64,000 bases of DNA from Thunnus maccoyii. Taxonomy: Eukaryota > Chordata > Actinopteri > Scombriformes > Scombridae. Below are positions 37,768 through 49,376 of this stretch, one piece after another. The notes beneath the pieces are model-generated. The model did no database searches. It saw nothing but the letters and a program-made list of their open reading frames with translations, and was not told where the DNA came from. The DNA lies in NCBI RefSeq assembly GCF_910596095.1, contig NC_056538.1, positions 14,829,501-14,893,500 on the forward strand. The letters are read 5' to 3'. Position 1 is the first letter of the stretch; the number at the start of each line of letters is the position of its first letter. Position numbers and translations under genes: made by a program.

Positions 37768-39005
37768 GATGCATTTCATTGCAAAAAGAATACAAACTGT
37801 TGCATCAAAGCCTAGTTTTGAGTCAACTCCAGTCAGTCAATTGTCAAAAAAGACAATGCAAAAAGCAAGAGAAAAAGAAAGAAAAGAAAAATAATCAAAA
37901 CAGAAATTTAAACACTTTAAATGTGCAAGAGGACATACCCAGTCACACAAAATTCTATTTAGATAAAGGATATTTTTAAAAATTGTTTTAAATGTTATTA
38001 AAGAAGATGACGACTTCACAGTTGTATTTAGTGAATTCCAGAGATGAGGACCTCTAAATTTGATAAAAAAATAATGATTGGAAGTGCGACAATAAGGTAA
38101 ATGAAAGTCCTTTGATCGCCTCATTGAAGAAGAGTGAATGTCTGACAATAAAAGGAAAAAATTATGAAATGTATCTGGAAAGTTTTGCCTGTGATATATG
38201 AATTTGAACATAAACACACATGTTAGAAGAGTATTTACAGAATAAACTTACAAAATTTTAAATTTCCTAAACAAAGGTGCAGATGGCTCTTGGCTAGTGG
38301 AGTTTGAAATCATTCTCAAAAACCTTTTTTTGGATTAAAAGTAACTGAATGAGGTGTGAAGGATATGTAGCAGCCCAAACAATATTACAATAATTGATGT
38401 ATGGATACATTAGACTATAATACAGGGATAAATAAGAGGAAGGACGAATCAGAGAACAAGCTTTCCTCAATATTCCAATCATTTTCATTGACCTTTTGCA
38501 AACATGTTCAATATGTTTTTTCCAAGTTAGTCTTTCATCAAAAATAACTTTAACTTTAACCGTTTCTGTATCATTAATGAATATTTTAGCGTCATCTTTA
38601 AAATATTTTTTGTTTTTATTGCAAAATATCATAAAAGTAGATTTTGTTCATCCGAAACCATTTAGAAATGAAGGACATTCCATTGTTTGCATGCTGGATT
38701 AGTGCTTTGAAATCATCATGAGTAACTATGAGATTAGTATCATCAGCAAATACAATAGGAAAAAAAAATCTTTGCAAACCACAGGCAAGACATTAATGTA
38801 AATCAAGAATAGAAGTGGACCAAGGATAGAACCTCGGGGTAATCCACAAAGTAATTTTAATCTATTTGAGATGCAATCATTTATGGATACAAATTGTTCT
38901 CTATTGTTTAAATAATATAATAGTAATATTGTGATTAACTGTGTCAAATGCTTTGGATAAGTCTAAAAAGGTGCCGAGTGAATGCCGAGCTGAGTGAATA
39001 CAGAG
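37768..39005 (-). pseudogene. LINE reverse-transcriptase relic, unit 2
   Basis: Duplicate of the relic in unit 1. The C-terminal part is better preserved here, as one open frame (38217-37837) with SNHYFFIKFRGPHLWNSL, a typical LINE ORF2 end. The reverse-transcriptase core is broken as in unit 1. Confidence 0.8.
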
Positions 39006-39181
39006 TGGTAACAAACTTCCACCTACACCTCCTTCATCCATGTTGTTAGATCTCAACCACACTCTTTGGAAATGAAAAGTATTTGTTGTATACGGTCAAT
39101 GATGTAAACACAGAGATAAAAAAAAAAACTGAAGGGTGGATTCCAGCGACAAGCTGATATCTTCTCTTTGCTGCACAGAAG

Positions 39182-39324
39182 AATATGATAAGAATGGTGT
39201 TCTTCAGACTTGGCAAGTCTGAAGAACAAGTGATTCTACAAGTCTATGAAATCTACTGGATGAACACCATTCTTCAAAAAGATATTCCCTCATTTGGTGT
39301 TTTGATGATGGTGGTGGAGAGCGC
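39182..39324 (-). mobile_element. Tc1-like element, part split by hAT, unit 2
   Basis: Counterpart of 21236-21380. Continues at 40999. Confidence 0.7.
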
Positions 39325-40998
39325 CAGGGGCGTCGCAGCCGTGGGTGTTACGGGTGTTGTGACACCCGCACTTTCAAAGAAACATAATTCCAGCCCCCCC
39401 ACTTTTTCTGTGGTAGTCCTTGATGAACCAAAACTGAGTTTCCTATACATGAAAAACCTATTGGTCAAGTTAGATTAATTGAAAAGCCATCCAGCCAAGC
39501 ACAGCCATTGACCAACCCACCAGGCCAGGGAAGAGTAAACAGTTAAAGTAAAGTTACATTTGTGCATTCAGCAACGGTGCTTCTGTTACTGGCTGCTGGC
39601 TGTGATAACAGATCAGAGGTATGAAACAGCTATTTAACTAGTTAGTAATGTAGAATTTTCTTTTGTAACTTTGTCTTATTATGTGATGTGTCAGCTCAGC
39701 TAACATCATTGAACATAAATGAAATAGGCTATCCTAAATGTAAGTCCGGTGGCAAATTTGTTTTAGTCACTTCTATTGTCTGTTTTTTAAATAAATAAAT
39801 ATTTTTTTAAAATAGTCATAGTCAAAGGTGAGCATTCATATTTAAGATGTGTAACATCTGTCTGTCTTATGGCAATGTGTTGCCTGCCGTATGGTAAAGT
39901 CTTAACGACCAAATTAATGTTTATTAGCATGCTAATCGCTAATTGTGAGTTAAGCTAATCGCTAATTAGCCACCATGCTAGGCGGACTTTAGCAAGAATA
40001 TTTACCTCTGTGTCCAGAATGTAAACTCACATAGTTCATACTATTTTAAGCTAAATGTCAAAGGAATATGTTGCTTTACATGTCATAGTTTTACTCCTTA
40101 TGTCAGGGAGTAATGTGTGTTTTGCATTTAATATAAGTTAGAATGAGCTATAGTTTGTATTGTGTATTAAAGCTAGACCACAGTAATATTACTATTTATT
40201 ATTGAGCTTAAAAAGGGTTCAGATGGTTGTAGGTGTGGCAGTTAGCCTGTGAGAGCAAGTTGCTCACTCTCTGCACTCACTAGACTCAAATCACCTGCTT
40301 ATGTGATATTCTCCTGTTAGCTTTTAGGTGGACTTCAGATGAAGAGGGACTGCTTGTTCCCTGTGGCTGTTGGAGAGGAACTGACGCCTGCTGATACAAA
40401 ACCTCCTGGACAACTTTTGGTATTTAATTTCCCAATTATAGACAATTAAAGGTCCCCTTTGGATTCCTACTAAAAGAGACACTTTTAAAAAAAAATGAAG
40501 ACAGTTTAGGTTGTACTAGTCCATGGACTCAGAAATGACACTTTACTGTTACTGATTCGTTACCAGGGTTCAATTTGTTATGCATCTATAACTATCTTAT
40601 TCATTTTAATGGAAGTGTAAGTTTCCTACAATTTCATGTCTATAAAGTATGTAAGGAAGTAAAACAAAGATACTCTGTGATGACTTTAAGTATAATAAGG
40701 ATATGCTCCAGTACAGCAATTCATACAAATAACTGGATGTAAGTAGTAAACTGCTGTGAGACCCTAAATAAATTCTGCTACACTCTATTCTTGTTACACC
40801 CATATGGTCTCAGTAATTATTTTATGGTAAGCTGAAGCAGTGGTTACAACTTCAGTAGTAGAAAAAATTGTTTAAATGCATGGCATTCATTTTGATTTGG
40901 CATGTTGAGACTGGAACAGGGCTTGAAGGCAGGGGGTTGCCGTGCTCATGTCCCACGTCTAGAACCCCCACACTTTTAAAATCGCTGCTCCACCCTTG
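39325..40998. mobile_element. hAT-like element inserted in Tc1, unit 2
   Basis: Same insertion as 21381-23058, with the GAGAGCGC duplication at 39317-39324 and 40999-41006. It is four bases shorter through small indels. Shared position shows the insertion predates the tandem duplication. Confidence 0.85.
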
Positions 40999-41380
40999 GA
41001 GAGCGCTGTCTAACACGTCAGTCCTAAATCTCCCATCAGTGTTTAATTGGGTTGAGTTCTAGTGACTGCGAAGGCCATAACATATGATTCGCATCATTTT
41101 CATACTCATCAAACAATTCAGTGACCCCTTGTGCCCTGTGAGTTGGGGCGTTGTCATCCTGGAAGAGACCACTCCGGTCAGGATAGAAATGTTTCATCAT
41201 AGGATAAAGGTGATCACTCAGAACACCTTTGTATTGATTTGCAGTGACTCTTCCCTCTAAGGGGACAAGTGGACCCAAACCATGCCAGCAAAATGCCCCC
41301 CACAGCATAACAGAGCCACCAGGTCCCCTCACTGTGGGGATTAAGCATTCAGACCTGTACCAGTTTTTCCTTTAATGTGT
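40999..41380 (-). pseudogene. Tc1-like transposase fragment, unit 2
   Basis: An open 98-codon frame (41332-41036) covers the catalytic core: VMLWGAFCWHG, DDNAPTHRAQ and a SQSLELNPIKH end. Only the last third of a transposase remains, because the hAT-like insertion removes continuity with the rest. Confidence 0.8.
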
Positions 41381-41959
41381 CAACCACCTGTATATGTGAC
41401 ATTATCTTGAAAGATTTAACTCTTAAGGTAAAGGAAAGTGTTGAAAGATTAACTAACATCTTTTTTTTTTTTTTACCTTTTCATGGGATTTGTTGATGGA
41501 AAATATTGCCAGCCTTGTCCTTGTGTGTGTGTGTTTGCTGAGTGACACTCTCAAGTTATCTTCTATGAAATATTTCAGGTAAATACCCACCATCGTTAAG
41601 GTGGAAAAGGGTGATCATCCTGGGCCCTGGATTTTTAATAGTGTAGATATGTTGTTCATGTTTTTGTTAGTAAATATGTATAAACCAATATAAGAGAAGG
41701 AAAAGGTGAAATAATTGATCAAATCGATATAGTTTTTATTGGATGAATGATAATAAACAAATGCTTACGTTACATTACTCACAGTACCTACATATTACAG
41801 AGAAAAAAAGTTATTGGAAAGGGTATACTGAGTATAAAAACAGTATGAAAAAATCTTAGGTCTATTCAAATATAATCAATGTCAAAGGGAGAAGATGGAG
41901 AAGAGGAGGAAGAATTTGAATATGACTCTTGTAGTTAGCAGTCCTCCAGTATACAGTCT

Positions 41960-42580
41960 TTATGTTGTATCTGCCAAGATAAAAGAGACAGAATATACAG
42001 TTAAAAGTACATTTCTGCTGTCACTTAGAAACCATGTAAACTGTCAAGTGATATACTTTGGTCCCAGTAGTCACATCATCATGTCAAGGCCTTTAATTCA
42101 AACCTGGACATTAAAAAAATAACAATCTCATGCCAGATTTGGACTTGAACAAAACAACAGCTTACCTTGGCAGATGAAAGGCAATTTATCAAAGCAGTGG
42201 GCATCCTGCCACTTGTAGGTGATTGACTCATTGACCCAGATGATCTTCCCACAGTGGTTGTTAACAGGGTCGATGGGGAAGCTGCTATTCCACTCATTAT
42301 ATTCAACTTCTGTACCTGAGGTCCACATCCAGGGGACATTGCAGCCAAAGATGGATCTCTCCAGGCCGATCCACACCCCTCCCTGCAGGTTTATGTTTCC
42401 ACAGTTCTCTTCCAGGAGCAACTTAACATCCTTCTTCACTGTCTCGTTGGTTATCTGAACCAGGGAGGAATTCCGTCCATGGCAGTGCTTCAGGGCATCA
42501 ATCCAGGTTTTAGCGCTCTTGTAGAATCGGAGACCTGCACCATGTCAACACAAAACACAAAAGCAAGGTGAGATTTAAAG

Positions 42581-42646
<66 letters not shown>

Positions 42647-44644
42647 TCCTCACATCCTCTGTCCTTTTCTGTAAAGGCCAGTCAACTCACCATGATATTC
42701 AGGAGTGTTTTATAGATCTTACACCAGGAGTATGCTTTGGGAATGCACAAATTTGGGAATACATTTGACTGAGATGGATTAACACAATTTCTACTTTTGA
42801 TAGAAATAATCTGGGTTATATTGTATTTTTTGTTGTATTTGTTGTTTTTTTTCATTAGATTGAAGAATAGAATTACTCTGAAGGTCATGGAATATTTGGT
42901 TTTCAATTTACTTATGGTTTTGAAGATAAAATATTATTATAAGGTAAATAGATCTTGAAAACTACTATTATAACAACTGTAGGACAGTTATATTGTGTAA
43001 AACAAAAGTACTTGCCTGTACTGTTGTCATCAGTAGACTTACAGGTGATAGAGTGTTGAGTAGTGTTTATTTCTGCGGTGTTTGTTTTAAATTGTATGTT
43101 CACTGTCCTATTATGTATTGATGGCACAGAGAAATGTATTGTGCCTCTGTGGAAGAAAAATATACAGCTGATGAAAAAGCTTTTAAAATGTATGACACAA
43201 ACATGCTGGCCCCTACAACTCATCACTGGCAGCAAATTTGAAAATCAACACTGCAGCATTACATTTTATAATTGTTATATTTTTTCTTGCTAACGAGGAG
43301 GATACACACAAGATTTATTTACCCATGAAGGTTGATACACTCGTCCTTGGCATTGAAATGTTTGCAACAGTGTTTTGCAGATTCTCCCTGTTCTGGTCCA
43401 CCTAGGCAAACTTCAGAATCACTGTGACATGGCTTTACACACCCTGATAAATAGAAGCATTGAGTATTAAAAACAAAACACAGAAATGGTTAAAGTGGAA
43501 CTGCAGATGCATATTGAAACCTGGACATACTTGCTGAATCCTTTTCTCTTGGCAAATATGCAAGATTTAACTTCAATTCAAGAAATCTTGAAAAGCAATC
43601 TTGCTAAAAACAGACAAGTGAAGATAACAGAATTTGTCAAAAAATCTGCAGTGCTTACCTTTTACGTCCCTTAGATTTATATCAAAAGTGTTGGATTCAT
43701 AGAGGAGGCTTTTCTCAAAACCTATTTTGTTCCAGTTGTTTGGCTCATGCTTTCCCTGGGGCAGGACCATGACTTTCACTCTTTTTTTCAAGGGCTCGCA
43801 ACATTTCAGTTTGAAAATCCACCTGCCAGCTCTGCAATGGAGTGTAGCAGTCCATTGATCAGGGCGCTTCCCGCACTCCGTGCTGAGAGTGGAATTGACT
43901 CCTCCTAGTGGCCATTGACTTGCTTTTCCTGAAACCAAGGGCAGCTGGATTGTTGCTGTAACGCAGAATACATCAGCAGTTTAGTTAGTAGTTCTTTATT
44001 GGTTTCTGTATTTCTTTACTTATTCACTAATAAAATTAATATGTTGAGGAAAATATGTAGATAGATAAATAAATACAGATGTAAAGTAATGTAATACAGT
44101 ATGCTTTATTTATCACCCATTCCTGTGAATTTGTATCCTTTTTTTTGTATCTTTTTTTCATTCATTATTCACATTTATGTTTTAATCTTTTTAATTATGA
44201 ATTGATTAAATGACATACTAAGTTAGCCAGGTCCACCTATGACCTTTTTATAAAAAATCTGCAGTGATATAAAATTTAATTAAACATAAAGAATCTTTTA
44301 AAAAACTAACAAAACCCCCCATTAAAGTGCCTGCAACCTAAATTGCAGTGTTCCTTTAACCTCAGATGTGGATTAGACGACACTTTTTTGAAATGTAATT
44401 TCAAAAAAGCACCACAAACTAAATTCCATTCACTTCTGTTTCAATGGGATGGTGATTGAAATGTCAGATATCTCAAAACACGATTAAGTAAAACCTAAAT
44501 ATATTTGCATGGCTTGATACCACTAGAGGTGGGTAAAGAAACTGTTTTTTAAATTTTTATTTGGGTGAACTGTCCCTTAACGGATTCTAATAAGGCAGTT
44601 ATGAACATACCCAGCAGCAGTGGTAGATAGATCAAATGTGCCAT
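41960..44644 (-). CDS. Secreted C-type lectin-domain protein, copy 3
   Basis: Six exons: 44644-44611, 43955-43659, 43443-43323, 43146-43016, 42534-42166 and 41970-41960. They give 320 residues, all frames open. Exon 2 is a mosaic: its first part matches copy 2 (SGKASQWPLGG), other positions match copy 1 (EPLKK), and some are private. Exon 4 has private changes (KTNTAEINTT). The lectin domain keeps WQDAHC and DPV and starts LRFYKSAKTWIDALKHC. The terminal residues are Asp-Thr-Thr. The GC donor of intron 4 is conserved. Confidence 0.85.
42582..42641. repeat. (CA)n microsatellite in lectin copy 3 intron 4
   Basis: CA run of about 29 units. Confidence 0.95.
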
Positions 44645-46247
44645 GACCTGTAAACATACAGAAAAAAAAGTTTAAAGTGTGAGGAAAGAACACACCTGAG
44701 ATGCAGATCACTGAGCTCATATCAAAGGGAATTTCATAAATAGATGTGTCAGGTGCCTCTAACATGGTTGTTAAATTTACATAACCAAACGGCGTGACTG
44801 TGTTTCTTCTGTTTTCTAACTTTGGCAGTCAAATACTCAAATTATGGGGGGCTCAAAGTCCAGCTGTGAGAACAGTTAAGTGATCCTCAGTTAGCTCAAG
44901 AACCCAGTTACTTGGGTTACTCTGGACTTTAAAAGATTTTGAAATTTCTTTGCAGACAGCACATCACAGTGGTGATAATGAACCACTGATCAGATCACAT
45001 GACTAACTGTGACTTGATGGTGCACCCATTAGCTGACAAAGGTCCACAAATCTCTTGGTAAAATAGATTCCCCTCCGCAGAGGATGACCAAATATCCAAT
45101 GTGGATTTTGGAAACAGCTAAACTACTGCACTAATAATTTAGTTCTCTTAAGACTTCAACTGGTGAGTGGTGGGCTACTGGTCACACAGAACACAGTGTG
45201 CTCCTCTTATTGTCTAAACACATATAAGGAAGTAACAGTAATAAAATAACTCTAATTTGCATAAGTCTTTGCATTTGCTTTGAGTTGCAAAAGAACAGAT
45301 AATGGGCCTTATTTTCGTGGAGGTGCAACGACCAGTGCAAGCAGCGCTCCGACACGCTTTGTGTGTCTGTGTGGTATTTTTGGTCACCAGCGCAGAGCGC
45401 ATGGTGCACAAGTGGGAGGTTCATTCAAATGAAGGAGCACAAAGACAGATGTTGTATTTTGGGTGAAGTTTGGTCCTGTTTCTAGCGCAACGTCAATCCG
45501 CTGATGCTTTAGTGATTTTATCAACAGAATCAAACTAAATACTTGCTGCTGAAGTGTTGCAACAACGTATTGATGCTTAAAATATAAATTATGTATTTCA
45601 ATTAAACACCCTTCAACCAAAATCGGCACAGATAATAACGTTTAATGTGGTTGAAGCAGAAAAGCCAGTTAATCAGTTTGCATTGATCTATAAATGAATG
45701 TAGGTGATTCTTACAGTATTTGCTGTCGACAGCTGTTTATACTGTATGAGAAGCCTCTCATTCAGTTCATTAAATCTCTGCAGCATCTAAGGGCAGCAGG
45801 ACAGATATGTTGATAAATCCGCAGCCTCTGAGAAGTGTCGCGCCAGAGCGCAGTGCTTTTACGCACGGCCGTTCACTGTAAAGTACCTGTTGTCACCAGG
45901 CTGATACAGTATAATCACACACACCTCTACAAACATCAGTCTGGTCGGTTATAATTCGATATTCTGCTTTTTTATGAAGGAGACGTCGGGTTAGCAGCTC
46001 ATCAGCCTCTTTTCTAACTGTCTTTTTAGCAAAAGTAGCGTCTCATATTTTATCCTTGAAACACATTGCGGTGCAAACGCTGTTGTGCAACATTAATTAC
46101 TAAACCATGTGACTGATATAATCATATGAATGGCTTCACCAAATCAATTTCTTTATTATTATTTGTATCGATATTATGGTAACTAACTGATGAAAAAACC
46201 TACTCCAGCTGTCTTTGGTTACAGATTTGTGGTGATGTGTGTTCATG

Positions 46248-46623
46248 TTCATTCTAGACTTTGCACTTTGGAAAAACTCATAATGTATAACCTCGAACAT
46301 GTAACTATTTGGTCTATGCTCATCTTTGGTTTTGTTCACTGTCTGGATCCAAATAGGGAGTAGTTTCATCTCCGACATGCTACAGTTATTTTCCAAAGTA
46401 TCTGACAGCTTTGATGAGATCCGGCACTGGACCCCACACACATCCTGATACTCATCATCCCACACTCATCTATAAAAAGTATGTACACTTTGTAACTGAC
46501 ATCAGACTGCAATTACACTCTGTTGTGACTGTATGCTGATCCCTTGCAAGGTTTTTCATTAAAGGACAAAAAGACGACTTGGTCTTTGTCAGCTTTTTAT
46601 TTTCAGATTTCCACCACAATGTT
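46248..46623. other. 375-base block present only in unit 3
   Basis: Units 1 and 2 read GTTCATGTTGTGACGCTC without interruption. Unit 3 has about 375 extra bases between CATGTT and a second AATGTT. ATGTT on both sides could be a 5-bp target duplication of an insertion, or the microhomology of a deletion in the other units. The minus-strand frames inside are not recognised. Confidence 0.5.
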
Positions 46624-48005
46624 GTGACGCTCTGAACCATCCAGACATTTAATGAAGAAAAGCTTTCTGTTTGTTGAGCTGTTATTATCACGTTTAACTG
46701 TGATTAATTTGATACAACTGTGTCAGAGCTATGAGAGCGGTGATGTGACTGGCTAAGAGCTGATCTTTATTCACCTTCACTCATACATGAACCACAATAG
46801 CAGCTGCGTATGGAGACGCCCAAACAGTCCGTGCGCCTGCGGTTAAAATAGGTCCCAATATGTTAAAGTAAGTAAAATTGGAGTATTAAAGTGTCATGAA
46901 ATAGATTTTTGTAGAATTTTAATAGACAAACACCTAATGTTTATTACAAAGTGTAACATCACAAGGAAATAAGTTTTTTTTAATCATCCACAGTTTTCTC
47001 CAATTTAAATATCTATTTTACTGAATTCATACATTTGAATGAAATAATTCAACAGGATTAACCAAACTGAATACAGTGTCTTTTATTATATCAAATCTGT
47101 TTTAATGTATAATAAACTTACCCAATCAATGAGGACTCATAACTGGCTCTCCTGATTGTGATGGCAGGGTGGGCAGGGAAATATAAACAGCTTTTACAGT
47201 ACATCACTTTATAAAGCTGTGTACCTCTTCTGCTTCAAGAAACACACCCACACATGGATACTCATTTGTTTAAAAGGTGTGTTTTGCAGCTGAAAAGTCA
47301 GCCTGTCTAGTTAGGTGACTAAAGTGTTGAAATGCCAGAGACACAGTATTTTTCCATCAAACTGTCTTTTAATAAATCACTAAGGTGTATGCATATGGGC
47401 TCCCCAAGCTCTGCAGCAAGAGGAGCCCCTTGAACAGCTCACACAAACACTTTATACTTCCAGCCTCCATCCAACACAACCGTCAACACAAGCACCTTGT
47501 GTGCAGTCACACTTCACTGTCTGCAGACACCTGTTTCCTGCAAGATAATCAATAATAATTCCACATATGGAGTCATGTCCGTCTTGTACAGTTTCTAGTT
47601 CTTCAATGATCACTTCTTAGAATCAGGGTCACCGTGTATCATGCACTTTAGCACCTTTTCTGTTTCTTCTTTCCTAACCGATGAGACATTTATTTTGCCT
47701 ACACAAACAAGGTGCGAGATATTTTGCTTAAAACAGAACAATATAATTACAACATATAAAAGTCAATAGACAGGGTCAAGAGTGCATCATGTTCATTAAG
47801 GACAAAACGGATCAGGTGAATATATTTCTATAATAGATTAATGATCATCAAAGTATTAATACAATACCATAGTAATTTCTCCAACAGTACATTTCTAATA
47901 TATTTTTTCCCTCCACAGGTGAGCAACAGGCACTTTCAATGTGCCTAAAGACACAGTAGATGTGTAATGTGGATACAGTATGTAGTTTCTAAAAAAATGG
48001 AATGG

Positions 48006-48595
48006 AGAGTGACAATATTGGTGAAAGGTGAATCAATATGACTCAGACTCTGTCTATTCATCCTGGAAGGAAAAACAGATGTCAGCCATGTCAGATATGC
48101 CAAAGTATTTAGTAGCTGTACTGCTGCTTTCTTTTATATCACATGATCTTCATCACCTACCAAACAGACTTTGTGGTGAAACAGTTTTCTCAGCTACAGC
48201 TTTTCAAGGTCAAGAATGGACTTTGACCCCAGATGTAGCAGGCTGATGCTGAGAATGGATGGTATTCCTTTATGTTTGCCTTACAGTATGCAACAGGATC
48301 AAATGTTTCAGGGAAATTCAGCTCATATTCAAATTAAATGGAAGAATTTTTCCTGTTCCTCCTAGAGCAACAAACAGCAATTCTTTGTTTCCACAAATCA
48401 CATGCAAATCCAAATTCAGAGGCTTTGCAGTAAGGTGGGACGTAGGACGCAAAGATGTGCTTCTTAGTTGTTGTTATTAGTTGTTGCTTATCATTGCCAT
48501 TTCCCCGTCTGTGTTTATTAGGAGACCGGTCTCTCTTACCACCATACTGTGCCAAATGTGCTTTATGAAATGTGTGTGTTTGTGTTTGTGTGCAG
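48006..48595. other. Array right flank, no exon found
   Basis: Unique-looking DNA after the end of similarity to the tandem unit. I looked for the first half of the second CHORD domain, expected upstream of 48596, and did not find it. The bases just before 48596 are TG-rich and end in CAG, a usable acceptor. Confidence 0.4.
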
Positions 48596-49319
48596 CATGA
48601 TGCACTGGAGCTGCTGCAGAAAGAAAACATCAGACTTGAACTCCTTTCTGCAGAGAAGGGAAAAACAACCAGGTCAGACAGGAAATACCCAGTATTGTCA
48701 TGGTCAACACACACACACTCACAGTATTTGTGTGTTGTGTCCTGCTCACTCGTTTTTTATCGGATAACAAATAAATCAAACATGCTAATGCCCATTAAAT
48801 TGGTAGTATGAAGCACAGAAAAACAGCATTTTTGATTTTTTTTCTCATTTTGTAACTGCACTTGACAATATATCTGACTTGATTTTCTCATTTGGTAAAA
48901 ATGTCTTTTTCTCTTGTCCTTTTCTGCCTCTCCCTGTCTCCAGGGGATGAAGAGGTGCCGTATAGGTTTGACTGGCACCAGACAGGCAGTCAGGTCAAAA
49001 AAAAAATTCTCTCACATTAAACTATTACATGCACAAGATGTCAGTTGTTTTCTGGTCATGTTTTAAGGGATCACTTGATTTTACTGGGGTCTCTTTTAGC
49101 CAGACATGATTATTATAATACTCCAACAACAAAAAACATCAAAAACATAAATTATAACATCACTGTAGCCACATAACAAATCACAAAGGAGAGTAAAAAG
49201 ACTGTATTGTAAGTTGTATTTTGGTAATGATGCTCAGAGATGATTGTAGAATGTGGCTGGATCAGAAAACGGATTGTCCATCTCTCTCTGTGTTGCAGGT
49301 GGTGAATTCCCTCTTTTAA
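48596..49319 (+). pseudogene. chordc1: Decayed 3' part of chordc1
   Basis: Three exon-like pieces with GT-AG borders join in phase: 48596-48672, 48944-48993 and 49299-49319. They read MMHWSCCRKKTSDLNSFL, then DEEVPYRFDWHQTGSQ, then VVNSLF and a stop. These match the second CHORD domain (a KYWSCCRRKTSDF-type motif) and the start of the CS domain (VPC.HDWHQTGG) of CHORDC1. Signs of decay are clear. The Cys-Thr-Lys-Gly-Lys-His zinc-binding end of the CHORD motif is lost through an apparent frameshift after SFL. A conserved Cys is Tyr. The CS domain stops after six residues, just before naalad2. The remaining CS exons are absent. A truncated but expressed product cannot be fully excluded. Confidence 0.65.
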
Positions 49320-49376
49320 CATTGTGGTGTTATGTCAATTGATCGATCGAGCACATGGCTTCAGACTGTGCGTGCT

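Larger units (their letters stand above)
23450..41390. repeat. Tandem segmental duplication, unit 2 (about 17.9 kb)
   Basis: The second full unit has the same order of parts as unit 1: lectin copy 2, transposon-derived block, inverted exon-1 pseudogene, LINE relic, and Tc1 split by hAT. It is offset from unit 3 by 17941 bases. It differs from unit 1 by a deletion of about 1.2 kb at 31690, by a short hairpin insertion at about 27545-27595, and by scattered substitutions. Confidence 0.92.
41391..48005. repeat. Tandem segmental duplication, partial unit 3
   Basis: The unit matches units 1 and 2 from its start through lectin copy 3 and its upstream region, then stops at about 48005, level with about 10620 of unit 1. 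From about 46000 rightwards the match is visibly weaker, and a block of about 375 bases (46248-46623) is present only here. The right end may be the older, original copy from which the full units expanded. Confidence 0.88.

Noticed and set aside
48596-48672. Alternative coiled-coil reading HDALELLQKENIRLELLSAEK of the exon-like piece
   Set aside because: It leads to a stop at once in the next exon (AGG GGA TGA). The other frame matches the CHORD motif and joins in phase to the CS-domain piece.
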